Shown piece after piece: positions 17,053 through 25,612 of a DNA stretch of 64,000 bases (its first letter is position 1; every line of letters starts with the position of its first letter). The position numbers and the translations under genes were made by a program. The notes below the pieces were generated by a model, which was not told where the DNA came from, did not search any database, and worked only from the letters and a program-made list of their open reading frames with translations. The DNA lies in assembly GCA_900550365.1 (NCBI GenBank), contig URRR01000009.1, positions 17,877-81,876 on the forward strand, written 5' to 3'. The DNA is from an uncultured Prevotella sp. Its GTDB lineage: Bacteria; Bacteroidota; Bacteroidia; Bacteroidales; Bacteroidaceae.

Positions 17053-17661
17053 ATGCCGCTGATATCTGTTGATAACGTTCTGCCCGGCGTAAGACTGGGA
17101 TTATGGAGAATAGAGGAAAGTGTAGGAACGTTTATTAGTGAATATCCTGAACTTGGTTATCTTGAGCGTGTGATTGAAGGCTATGGTTCAGAGTCTCGCC
17201 GTATTGAGATATTGGCTGTGCACGCTTTGTTGCGTCGGATGGGTATTGACGGCGTAACGCTTTGCCATGAGGCATCGGGCAAGCCATATCTTACAGACGG
17301 AACTAACATCGGCATCAGCCACACAAAGGGATGCGCGGCCGTAATACATTCACCGCACGCAAAAGTGGCTGTAGACGTAGAGTATATTGACGAAAGGGTA
17401 GGGCGTGTCGCTGAGAGGATGCTGCGTAGTGATGAGAAGGCGGAAACCCTGTTGCTGAAACTTTTGCACTGGTGCGCAAAGGAGACATTATATAAACTGT
17501 ATTCAGAGGACCGGCTTTCACTTGCAGAAATGTGTCTGCTGGCCGTAAAAGGTAATGATACGGAAGGAATAATAACCGTAAAAAATGACAGACGCGGCGA
17601 AACATTGGATGTTTCATACCGCGTGTCTGAAGGTTTCGTTATCACTTACGTTGCTCTTTAG
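17053..17661 (+). CDS. 4'-phosphopantetheinyl transferase superfamily protein
   Basis: The 202-residue protein has the Sfp/AcpT-type pattern: GISHTKGCAAVI near residue 95, the Mg-binding VAVDVEYID near 112 and the WCAKETLYK motif near 143, a variant of WxxKEA. It would load the pantetheine arm of coenzyme A onto a carrier protein. It lies 44 nt after ssb and its 3' end overlaps the convergent helicase gene by 20 bp. Which carrier it serves is unknown. Confidence 0.87.
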   Translation: MPLISVDNVLPGVRLGLWRIEESVGTFISEYPELGYLERVIEGYGSESRRIEILAVHALLRRMGIDGVTLCHEASGKPYLTDGTNIGISHTKGCAAVIHSPHAKVAVDVEYIDERVGRVAERMLRSDEKAETLLLKLLHWCAKETLYKLYSEDRLSLAEMCLLAVKGNDTEGIITVKNDRRGETLDVSYRVSEGFVITYVAL

Positions 17662-18901
17662 GCTTGTTGCCTTTCTTGCCTCCTTTTTTCTTTCCGTGAA
17701 AACCACGGCCTTTTTTCCCGTAATGACGTTCACCTTTATTTTCAATAATCTTATATTCCGGTGCTTTTCCGAGTCCTTTAGGCAATGGTATTTTCTCAAC
17801 TTCATATCCTAAGAATTTCTCAATCTGCATGAAGTTGCCTACTTCCTTGCCGCGGACGAGAGTTATAGCTATGCCATCGTGGTCAGCCCTGGCTGTTCTT
17901 CCTATACGGTGAACATAGTCTTCGGAGTCATGTGGCACATCATAGTTTATCACCATAGATATGTCATCTATGTCGATGCCTCTCGCCACGATGTCAGTTG
18001 CTACGAGAACATCAATCTGTCCGCTTTTGAACTGGTACATCACTTCGTCGCGCTGGCTTTGCATCAGGTCTGAGTGCATCTCTCCGCTGTTTATTTTTGA
18101 GCTTCTCAGATACTTGTTTATATCCTTGACCTTGAGCTTTGAGCTTGAGAATATTATGACCCTTTTTTGTCCGTATTTCTTAAATATGTCTTTAAGTACG
18201 CCGTTTTTTTGATTTTCATGGCATACGCATGCCATTTGATGTATTTTTTCAGCAGGCTTGCTTACTGCGAGTTTGATGATTGACGGACTCTTGAGAATTG
18301 TTTTGGCAAGGTCCTCGATCTTCTTGGGCATTGTTGCAGAGAACATGATTGTCTGGCAGTATGACGGCAGGAGCTTGGCTATCGAAAGGATATCTTCAGA
18401 AAAACCCATGTCAAGCATGCGGTCAGCCTCGTCAAGGACAAAGAATGAAACCTTGCCAAGGTCAACATTATCCATAGTAATATGGCTGATGAGTCTGCCC
18501 GGTGTGGCGATTATTATGTCAGCACCGAGCTTCATGCTTTTATATTCCTGATCGTAACGGTTCCCGTCGTTGCCTCCATAGACGGCAACGCTGCTTACAT
18601 CGTCAATGTAATATGAGAAACCCTGCATTGCCTGGTCAATCTGCTGTGCCAGTTCTCTTGTCGGGCTCATGATGACGCAATTGATTGATTCCTCAGGAAA
18701 TCCTCCATCGTCAAGCATGCTAAGTATCGGCAACAGATAAGCTGCGGTTTTCCCTGTGCCGGTCTGTGCTATTCCGAGTACGTCTTTACCGTCAAGTATT
18801 TCGGGGATACATTTTTCTTGTATGGGCGTGCATGAAGTCCACCCCATATCGTCAATGGCGTCGAGAGTGTTGTCACTTAAGTCTAAATCATAAAAATCCA
18901 T
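17642..18901 (-). CDS. DEAD-box ATP-dependent RNA helicase
   Basis: All core motifs are present: Q motif WTSCTPIQEKCIP, Walker A AQTGTGKTAAYLLP, PTRELAQQ, DEADRML, SATMPKK, and HRIGRTARADHDG in the second RecA domain. A lysine/glycine-rich tail (GKKGRGFHGKKKGGKKGNKP) replaces a structured C-terminus and should bind RNA non-specifically. At 419 residues it is of RhlE type. It follows the LptF/G-like gene by 3 nt and closes the lon-tgt-lptF operon. Confidence 0.93.
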   Translation of the reverse strand: MDFYDLDLSDNTLDAIDDMGWTSCTPIQEKCIPEILDGKDVLGIAQTGTGKTAAYLLPILSMLDDGGFPEESINCVIMSPTRELAQQIDQAMQGFSYYIDDVSSVAVYGGNDGNRYDQEYKSMKLGADIIIATPGRLISHITMDNVDLGKVSFFVLDEADRMLDMGFSEDILSIAKLLPSYCQTIMFSATMPKKIEDLAKTILKSPSIIKLAVSKPAEKIHQMACVCHENQKNGVLKDIFKKYGQKRVIIFSSSKLKVKDINKYLRSSKINSGEMHSDLMQSQRDEVMYQFKSGQIDVLVATDIVARGIDIDDISMVINYDVPHDSEDYVHRIGRTARADHDGIAITLVRGKEVGNFMQIEKFLGYEVEKIPLPKGLGKAPEYKIIENKGERHYGKKGRGFHGKKKGGKKGNKPKEQRK

Positions 18902-18904
18902 ATA

Positions 18905-20134
18905 TCAATTAGGTGCTTTGCGGTAGCAGAAGTATGCTACGATTGTAAAAATAATGTTAGGTATCCACGCGGCCAGCATTGGTGGAGTGTCGGCATTGAT
19001 AGCGAACGTTGATGACACCGTTTGCAGCATAATATATGTGAAACTGAGTGCCAAACCTATGCCGAGATATAATCCCATACCGCCTTTCCGCTTTCGTGAA
19101 GACAACGACAGGCCTATCGTGGTAAGAATGAACGAGGCAAATGATGTCGCAATGCGCTTATGATATTCAACTTCATATTGAACAACGTTGCCAGAGCCTC
19201 GGTCTATTTGTTTGTTGATGTAATCTCTCAGTTGCGGACTGGTGAATGTCTCCTGTTGGCCTTTAGAGTAGACAAGGTCAGTCGGTTCCATCATAATCAG
19301 CGTGTCTTTTACTGAGCCGCTGGTTATTATCTCACGCATTCCGCGCAACTGTCTTATGCGCCAGTTGCGTGCTTTCCAGTGATATTTCGAGTCTGAAATT
19401 GTGTCATACTGTATTTCAGATGCTGTCATATGGCTCACGAGTTTCTTGTCTTCAAACTTGTCGAGGCAGAATCCGTAGCCTTTTTTCAGATTATTGTCAT
19501 AATGTTGGATGTATGCTATTACGCCTTTACCCACCTGTAACTGGACGTTCTCAGCAGAAGTGTTCTTCTTCTTATTCTTATACATTGACTCAAAGTTCTG
19601 CCTTATGATTGTGCCTTGAGGTATAACGTATGCTCCGAGCAGAAATGTCATGAGAGATATAATGGCTGCTGATATCATGTAAGGCCTCATCAGCCGCTTG
19701 AAACTCACGCCTGCGGCCAGCATGGATATTATCTCAGAGTTACCCGCCAGCTTAGATGTAAAGAATATTACAGCAATAAATACGAACAGCGGGCTGAACA
19801 GGTTGGCGAAATAAGGTACGAAGTTCATGTAGTAGTCAACCACTATCGCCCTGAGCGGTGCGTGGTATTGAGCGAATTTCGCAAGGTTCTCGTTGATGTC
19901 GAATACGATGGATATCGAGATGATAAGGGCAATCGAGTAGAAATACGTGCCTATAAACTTCTTTATTATGTACCAGTCGAGAATCTTCAGGTATCTGAAT
20001 GGATTGATGTATTTCATCCAACCCAGCTTGCGGCCGAGCCGAGCCAAAGGTGCTGCAAGTATGCCGAGCCGTCTTCTTGACTGTCTCGCAAGTTTTAGAA
20101 TGCCTTTATATCTTCTGATGTTTTTCGCTTTCAT
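18905..20134 (-). CDS. LptF/LptG (YjgP/YjgQ) family LPS-export permease
   Basis: The 409-residue inner-membrane protein has about six membrane segments arranged as two N-terminal helices, a large periplasmic domain (about 150-300) and three to four C-terminal helices, as in LptF/LptG. The first ~39 residues are very basic; translation might instead start at MKYINPFRYLKILDW (20017), where family similarity begins. It lies between tgt (9 nt) and the helicase gene (3 nt). With LptB it would extract lipopolysaccharide toward the outer membrane. Confidence 0.85.
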   Translation of the reverse strand: MKAKNIRRYKGILKLARQSRRRLGILAAPLARLGRKLGWMKYINPFRYLKILDWYIIKKFIGTYFYSIALIISISIVFDINENLAKFAQYHAPLRAIVVDYYMNFVPYFANLFSPLFVFIAVIFFTSKLAGNSEIISMLAAGVSFKRLMRPYMISAAIISLMTFLLGAYVIPQGTIIRQNFESMYKNKKKNTSAENVQLQVGKGVIAYIQHYDNNLKKGYGFCLDKFEDKKLVSHMTASEIQYDTISDSKYHWKARNWRIRQLRGMREIITSGSVKDTLIMMEPTDLVYSKGQQETFTSPQLRDYINKQIDRGSGNVVQYEVEYHKRIATSFASFILTTIGLSLSSRKRKGGMGLYLGIGLALSFTYIMLQTVSSTFAINADTPPMLAAWIPNIIFTIVAYFCYRKAPN

Positions 20135-20143
20135 GCCGTTTTG

Positions 20144-21271
20144 TTATATTCTTTTGCCGAGTTGGCTGATGACAGATGCTTTCCATTTCACGAAGTTTCC
20201 GGCTTCAATGTGCTCCCTCGCATCGTTGACGAGTCGCAGGTAGAAAGCCAGGTTATGTATGCTGGCTATCTGCATGGCAAGCAGTTCCTGCGCCTTGAAA
20301 AGGTGGTGCAGGTATGCTTTTGAGTAAGTCTTGTCAACGTCGCAGCCGTCAGGGTCAATGGGCGAAAAGTCCATTGACCACTTTTTGTTACGCATGTTCA
20401 TTGTGCCGTTATAGGTGAAAAGCATTGCGTTGCGTCCGTTACGCGTCGGCATTACACAGTCAAACATGTCAACGCCGCGCTCTATTGCCTCAAGGATGTT
20501 CTGAGGTGTGCCCACGCCCATAAGGTATCGTGGCTTGTCTTTGGGCAGAATCTCGTTGACAACCTCAATCATTTCATACATCACTTCGGTAGGTTCGCCT
20601 ACGGCCAGACCGCCGATAGCGTTGCCTTCAGCGCCTTTGTCGGCAACAAACTTTGCCGCCTCGCGTCGCAGGTCTTTGAATGTGCAGCCCTGAACGATAG
20701 GAAACAATGCCTGCTGGTACCCGTAAAGAGGCTCAGTCTCGTTGAATCTCTTGATGCAGCGGTCGAGCCAGCGTTGTGTCAGCATCAGGCTGTTTTTAGC
20801 ATACTGGTAATCGCTTTGTCCTGGCGGGCATTCGTCAAAAGCCATCATTATGTCGGCACCGATAGCTCTTTCTGTGTCAATTACGTTCTCAGGGGTAAAG
20901 AAATGTTTTGAGCCGTCAATGTGTGAGCGGAACTCGCAGCCCTCCTCCCTGAGTTTTCTGATGCCGGTAAGAGAGAACACCTGGAATCCGCCGCTGTCAG
21001 TAAGGATAGGGCGGTCCCATGTATTGAACTTATGCAGTCCGCCGGCAGCCTTAAGTACATCAAGCCCGGGGCGAAGGTACAGATGATAAGTGTTGCCCAG
21101 AATAATCTGTGCCTTCACCTGTTCGCGCAGCTCACTGAAGTGTACGCCCTTAACACTGCCGCACGTACCCACGGGCATGAATATCGGCGTGCGTATCTGT
21201 CCGTGGTCAGTGGTAATCAGGCCGGTGCGTGCGTCACTGGCGTCATCGGTATGTAACAGTTTGAAAAACAT
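20144..21271 (-). CDS. tgt: Queuine tRNA-ribosyltransferase
   Basis: Tgt exchanges guanine 34 of GUN-anticodon tRNAs for preQ1. Landmarks are DSGGFQVFSL, GLAVGEPTEVMYEMIEV, YLMGVGTP and MPTRNGRNAMLF. I start at MFFKLLHTDD (21271), 4 nt after lon; starting at 21292 would overlap lon. The usual CxCxxC zinc site before the YSKAYLHHL segment is reduced here to one cysteine (DPDGCDVDKTYSKAYLHHL), while the histidines remain. The family assignment is otherwise certain. Confidence 0.95.
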   Translation of the reverse strand: MFFKLLHTDDASDARTGLITTDHGQIRTPIFMPVGTCGSVKGVHFSELREQVKAQIILGNTYHLYLRPGLDVLKAAGGLHKFNTWDRPILTDSGGFQVFSLTGIRKLREEGCEFRSHIDGSKHFFTPENVIDTERAIGADIMMAFDECPPGQSDYQYAKNSLMLTQRWLDRCIKRFNETEPLYGYQQALFPIVQGCTFKDLRREAAKFVADKGAEGNAIGGLAVGEPTEVMYEMIEVVNEILPKDKPRYLMGVGTPQNILEAIERGVDMFDCVMPTRNGRNAMLFTYNGTMNMRNKKWSMDFSPIDPDGCDVDKTYSKAYLHHLFKAQELLAMQIASIHNLAFYLRLVNDAREHIEAGNFVKWKASVISQLGKRI

Positions 21272-21275
21272 ATTG

Positions 21276-23723
21276 TCAGTCGTCAATGTCAAACGTAACG
21301 GGATTCTTTACGAGTTCATCAGTCAGGGCGAAGTCCCATACTTCGCAGATGTTCTCAACGTAATGGAAATTCACTCCATTGAGATATTCCTGCGATATTT
21401 CCTCTATGTCCTTCCTGTTGTCTCGGCACATCACGATTTCGGCGATGCCCGCACGCTTGGCGGCAAGTATTTTCTCCTTTATTCCGCCTACCGGCAGCAC
21501 TTTGCCCCGGAGCGTTATCTCGCCCGTCATGGCTGTCTTGGCCCTTACTTTGCGTTGTGTCAGGGCTGAGGCTATGGATGTGGCGATAGTGATACCAGCA
21601 GACGGACCGTCTTTTGGCGTAGCTCCTTCAGGTACGTGGATGTGTATGTTCCAATGGTCAAATATGCGGTAGTCAATCTTCAGGACGTCAGCATGAGCCT
21701 TGACATATTCCAGTGCAAGTATGGCTGATTCTTTCATCACGTCGCCAAGGTTGCCGGTCAGCGTAAGTTTAGAGCCTTTGCCTTTGCTCAGACTTGTCTC
21801 GATGAAGAGAATTTCGCCGCCCACGCTTGTCCATGCCAGACCGGTCACCACGCCAGCATATTCATTACCTTGGTATATGTCGCGGTAGAACGGCGGATTG
21901 CCCAACAGCGATGTAATCTCGTCAGGTGTAATCTTAGTGTACGGCAGGATATAGTCTTTAGCCTTTATGAAGGCAAGTTTGCGCAGCGCCTTGTTTATTT
22001 GTTTCTCAAGCTGGCGCACACCGCTCTCCCTTGTGTACTGCTCTATTATCTTCTCGATGGCCTGCTTTGTGAACATCAGGCGTTTTTCGCTGTCCAGACC
22101 GGTATTGGCTTTTTCCTTAGGTATCAGGTGGCGCTTGGCTATCTCCACCTTTTCCTCCGTGATATATCCGCTCACCTCAATCAGCTCCATACGGTCGAGC
22201 AGCGGGCGCGGGATAGTGTTGAGGTCGTTGGCGGTGGCGATGAAGAGCACCTTTGACAGGTCATAGTCAACGTCAAGATAATTGTCGTGGAAGGCAAAGT
22301 TCTGCTCCGGGTCGAGCACTTCGAGCAAAGCTGACGCAGGGTCACCGTTGACGGTGTTCTGAGTAACCTTGTCAATTTCGTCGAGTATGAACACGGGGTT
22401 AGACGACCCGGCCTTCTGTATGCTCTTTATTATGCGTCCGGGCATGGCGCCGATGTACGTGCGGCGGTGTCCGCGAATTTCGGCCTCGTCGTGAAGTCCG
22501 CCCAACGATATGCGCACATACTTGCGCTTCATGGCGGCTGCTATGCTTTTGCCGAGGCTGGTCTTGCCTACTCCCGGAGGGCCGTACAGACAGATGATAG
22601 GCGACTTCAGATCTCTTCTGAGGCTGAGCACGGCCATATACTCGAGGATACGCTCCTTTACCTTCTTCATGCCGTAGTGGTCTTTGTCCAGCACCTTCTG
22701 GGCTCTGTTGAGGTTAAGGTCGTCTTGTGTATAGCTCTCCCACGGCAGGTTGACCATTGTCTGGAGATATGTAAGCTGTACGCTGAACTCCGGGCTTTGC
22801 GGATTAAGTATATCCAGCTTGTCCAGTTCGCGGTTGAATGTCTTTTCCACTTCTTCCGGCCACTTCTTTTTCTTCGCAGCTTCAGTCAGCTCTTTTTTCT
22901 CAGGATAGCTCTCGCCGCCGGAGAGTTCCTCCTTTATGTTCTTTATCTGCTGCTGCAGGAAGTATTCGCGCTGCTGTTCGTCTATGTCCTCACGTGTTTT
23001 GGTGCGGATGTCGTGCTTTATCTCCAGCAGTTGCATCTCGCGGTGCAGAATCTTGAGCAGTTTGAACAGGCGGTCTTTCAGCGAGTTTGCCTTCAGCAGC
23101 TTTATCTTCTCGGCCGTGTCGAACGGCAGGCTTGTGCAGACAAAGTTGAGCAGGATTACGGCATTGTTGATGTTCTGCAGTGCAAACTGTGCCTCGTCAG
23201 GTATTTCGTCGTTCTTCTTGACGTAGTCTATCGTAACGTTGCGCAGGTCATCTATCGCCGTCATGAACTCCTTGTCCTTGACGTCAGGTATTTTTTCCGG
23301 TGCCACCTCTACCGTGCCTTTCAGGTAGGGCGTTACCTGGTTTATGGATGTCAGCCTGCAGCGGCCGAGCCCCTGCAGTATAACGGTAAGGTTATCGTTA
23401 GAACCGGGCATCTCGAGCACACGTATAATCTTGGCATATACGCCGTATTCGTAAAGGTCTTCCTTGCGTGCGGGCGTATCTTCGTCGGCACTCTTCTGAC
23501 AGAATACGGCAAACGGTTCGTCGCCGTTGTCCTTAAGGTGGTTTACCAGGTTGAGGCTGGCCGTGCGGCCTATGAGCACAGGCGATACTACGCCCGGAAA
23601 CAATATAAGGTTACGCGTTGCCAGAATAGGAATTTCGCCGTTCTCGTTACCCTCAAACAGTTTGGAAATGTCGCCTTCATAGTCTGCAATCATCGAGAAG
23701 GCGCCGTTGTTGTCTCTTTTCAT
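21276..23723 (-). CDS. lon: ATP-dependent protease Lon
   Basis: The 815-residue enzyme degrades misfolded and regulatory proteins. It contains an N-terminal LAN domain (about 25-230), an AAA+ module with Walker A GPPGVGKTSLGKSIA and Walker B FILDEIDK, and the C-terminal serine/lysine protease domain with the catalytic serine in KDGPSAGITIATSIAS and lysine in GGIKEKILAAKRAGI. The length is normal. It is the first gene of a four-gene leftward operon with tgt, the LptF/G-like gene and the helicase. Confidence 0.97.
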   Translation of the reverse strand: MKRDNNGAFSMIADYEGDISKLFEGNENGEIPILATRNLILFPGVVSPVLIGRTASLNLVNHLKDNGDEPFAVFCQKSADEDTPARKEDLYEYGVYAKIIRVLEMPGSNDNLTVILQGLGRCRLTSINQVTPYLKGTVEVAPEKIPDVKDKEFMTAIDDLRNVTIDYVKKNDEIPDEAQFALQNINNAVILLNFVCTSLPFDTAEKIKLLKANSLKDRLFKLLKILHREMQLLEIKHDIRTKTREDIDEQQREYFLQQQIKNIKEELSGGESYPEKKELTEAAKKKKWPEEVEKTFNRELDKLDILNPQSPEFSVQLTYLQTMVNLPWESYTQDDLNLNRAQKVLDKDHYGMKKVKERILEYMAVLSLRRDLKSPIICLYGPPGVGKTSLGKSIAAAMKRKYVRISLGGLHDEAEIRGHRRTYIGAMPGRIIKSIQKAGSSNPVFILDEIDKVTQNTVNGDPASALLEVLDPEQNFAFHDNYLDVDYDLSKVLFIATANDLNTIPRPLLDRMELIEVSGYITEEKVEIAKRHLIPKEKANTGLDSEKRLMFTKQAIEKIIEQYTRESGVRQLEKQINKALRKLAFIKAKDYILPYTKITPDEITSLLGNPPFYRDIYQGNEYAGVVTGLAWTSVGGEILFIETSLSKGKGSKLTLTGNLGDVMKESAILALEYVKAHADVLKIDYRIFDHWNIHIHVPEGATPKDGPSAGITIATSIASALTQRKVRAKTAMTGEITLRGKVLPVGGIKEKILAAKRAGIAEIVMCRDNRKDIEEISQEYLNGVNFHYVENICEVWDFALTDELVKNPVTFDIDD

Positions 23724-23833
23724 ATCAGTTAATTGTTGTCGGGCTCACGGCAACGTGGCCGCTTCAGTTGGCGGCTTGCACGACCGGGCCTGCGGCCCGA
23801 CATTACGTTTCTTGGAAAATATAATTTTGGGGT

Positions 23834-23842
23834 GCAAATTTA
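23834..23842 (-). promoter_or_regulatory. -7 box of the lon operon promoter
   Basis: The minus strand reads TAAATTTGC, about 110 nt before the lon start. A TTG lies only 14 bp upstream, so the -33 element is uncertain. Confidence 0.5.
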
Positions 23843-24269
23843 CTTATTTTAATTGACAATTTATCCTGAGACGTGAATTATTTACATATAATTAAGTAAA
23901 GCGCGCCCTGTTACGGCATGCATCGGCGTCAGATTTTTGTATCGGTCTGTGTCGCATGATAATTGTGCGGCATTTGCATGTCTTCAGTATGCAATCCGGC
24001 TGCTGTTTTCATTGTGTCGTTGTTTTGATAAAAATGCTTACATTCTGTATTTTGACAACGCTCTCAGTCTGCCGTATTTTCATCTGCAAAATATTTATCC
24101 GTAAATATCGCGTGAAAACGTGTGCAGATGTAACATATTGGTAGTTAATAAGATACGTTTTAAAGCGCAGAAGTGTGCATGAAAAAAGAGCTGAAATTGT
24201 GCTGAAAACCACTGTTTATGCCACGTTTTATATGCTTTTCAGGGTCTTAAAAACGTACTTTGGTGATGC

Positions 24270-24357
24270 AAAAGGCCGTCTTTTGCGTTGTGGAAGGCGG
24301 TCTTTAAGGCCGCCAAAGGCCGTCATCGGTGTCGTCGAGGGCGGTCAGTTGCGTTGT
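24270..24357. repeat. 22-bp phased array, locus 4 (four units, eroded)
   Basis: Units start at 24270, 24292, 24314 and 24336. Unit 1 core is a full AAAAGGCCGTCTTTT; the others (GGAAGGCGGTCTTTA, CAAAGGCCGTCATCG, CGAGGGCGGTCAGTT) have lost one flank. The 22-bp phase is still exact and the spacer GCGTTGT recurs after units 1 and 4. Confidence 0.82.
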
Positions 24358-24530
24358 CTGCGTTCTGTTTTGATATTTTATCCGGAATTTTGGTGATTTA
24401 CATTTTGCTGCTGTTTTACCCGATTTTGATTGCATTTGTATATTAATGTAGTGCCGCTAAGCAGCGTGGAGGGCCATATGTAAAAGTGAAAACTTTTTTC
24501 TTTTTTCTTCGGTTAATCGAATTTTTACAT

Positions 24531-24539
24531 TATCTTTGC
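24531..24539 (+). promoter_or_regulatory. -7 box of the lpx operon promoter
   Basis: TATCTTTGC lies 22 nt before the lpxD start codon; the leader is therefore about 18 nt. Confidence 0.62.
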
Positions 24540-24561
24540 ATTTAAATGTAATCAAACCGCA

Positions 24562-25596
24562 ATGGAATTTACCGCAAAACAGATAGCGAGCTTTATAGGA
24601 GGCAGGGTAGAAGGTGATGAAAACGCCACTGTGAACACCTTTGCCAAGATAGAGGAAGGCGTTCCCGGGGCAATATCATTCCTGTCGAACCCCAAATATA
24701 CTCATTATATATACGACACGCGTTCAAGCATCGTGCTGATAAACGAGGATGTAGAGCTGGCACACCCCGTGGCGGCTACTCTCATTAGGGTCAAGAACGC
24801 TTATGACAGTGTAGCCAAGCTGCTGCAGCTGTACCAGTCATCACTGCCGAAAAAGAAAGGAATAAGTCCTTTGGCAAGTATCGCTGACGGTGCTGAGATT
24901 GGTAAAGACTGCTATATCGGAGCCTTTGCATATGTAGGTGAGGGCACAGTGATAGGCGACGGCACGCAGATTCATCCCCACGCCGTCATTGAAGACGGTG
25001 TGCAAATAGGCAAGGGATGCCAGATTTACCCTAATGTGACGATTTATAACGGATGTCGCCTCGGCAACAACGTTACGATACATGCAGGCTCGGTAATCGG
25101 TGCTGACGGTTTCGGGTTTGCCCCCAATACCGAAGGGTATGACAAGATACCGCAGATCGGCATAGTAACAATCGAAGACGACGTGGAGATTGGCGCCAAT
25201 ACATGCGTTGACCGTTCTACCATGGGTACTACGATAATACGCCGTGGCGTGAAGCTGGATAATCTCGTGCAGATAGCCCACAACGTGGAGGTTGGCGAGA
25301 ATACGGTGATGTCGGCTCAGGTCGGCGTGGCCGGGAGCACCAAGATAGGCAAATGGTGCATGTTCGGCGGCCAGGTGGGAATATCGGGCCATGTAAGCAT
25401 AGGCGACAAGACTTTCCTTGGTGCCCAGTCTGGCGTGCCTGGCAATATCAAAGGTGATACAACGCTGATAGGTACGCCCCCAATGGAGCCGAAGGCCTAC
25501 TTTAAGTCGATAGCCATAACACGTAAGCTGCCAGAGCTTTATAAGCAGATTAACGAGCTGCAGAAACAGGTGGATGAACTGAAGAAACATATTTAA
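24562..25596 (+). CDS. lpxD: UDP-3-O-acylglucosamine N-acyltransferase LpxD
   Basis: LpxD adds the N-linked hydroxyacyl chain to UDP-3-O-acylglucosamine in lipid A synthesis. The 344-residue protein has the uridine-binding N-terminal domain (about 1-100), a left-handed beta-helix of hexapeptide repeats (about 100-310) with the catalytic histidine in VQIAHNVEVGENT, and a C-terminal helix. It is first in the operon, 16 nt before the lpxC-fabZ fusion. Confidence 0.96.
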   Translation: MEFTAKQIASFIGGRVEGDENATVNTFAKIEEGVPGAISFLSNPKYTHYIYDTRSSIVLINEDVELAHPVAATLIRVKNAYDSVAKLLQLYQSSLPKKKGISPLASIADGAEIGKDCYIGAFAYVGEGTVIGDGTQIHPHAVIEDGVQIGKGCQIYPNVTIYNGCRLGNNVTIHAGSVIGADGFGFAPNTEGYDKIPQIGIVTIEDDVEIGANTCVDRSTMGTTIIRRGVKLDNLVQIAHNVEVGENTVMSAQVGVAGSTKIGKWCMFGGQVGISGHVSIGDKTFLGAQSGVPGNIKGDTTLIGTPPMEPKAYFKSIAITRKLPELYKQINELQKQVDELKKHI

Positions 25597-25612
25597 AACA
25601 AAATATACGGAC

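Larger units (their letters stand above)
23724..24561. other. Long intergenic region between divergent lon and lpxD
   Basis: This 838-bp gap holds the lon promoter, the locus-4 22-bp array and the lpxD promoter. A GC-rich hairpin GGGCC-tgc-GGCCC lies near 23785-23797. The AT-rich part from 23850 to 24265 shows no convincing gene or structured RNA. Confidence 0.6.

Noticed and set aside
22467..23732. A 421-codon open frame on the plus strand
   Set aside because: It lies entirely opposite lon, whose motifs are unmistakable; the antisense frame has no recognisable domain and an implausible composition.
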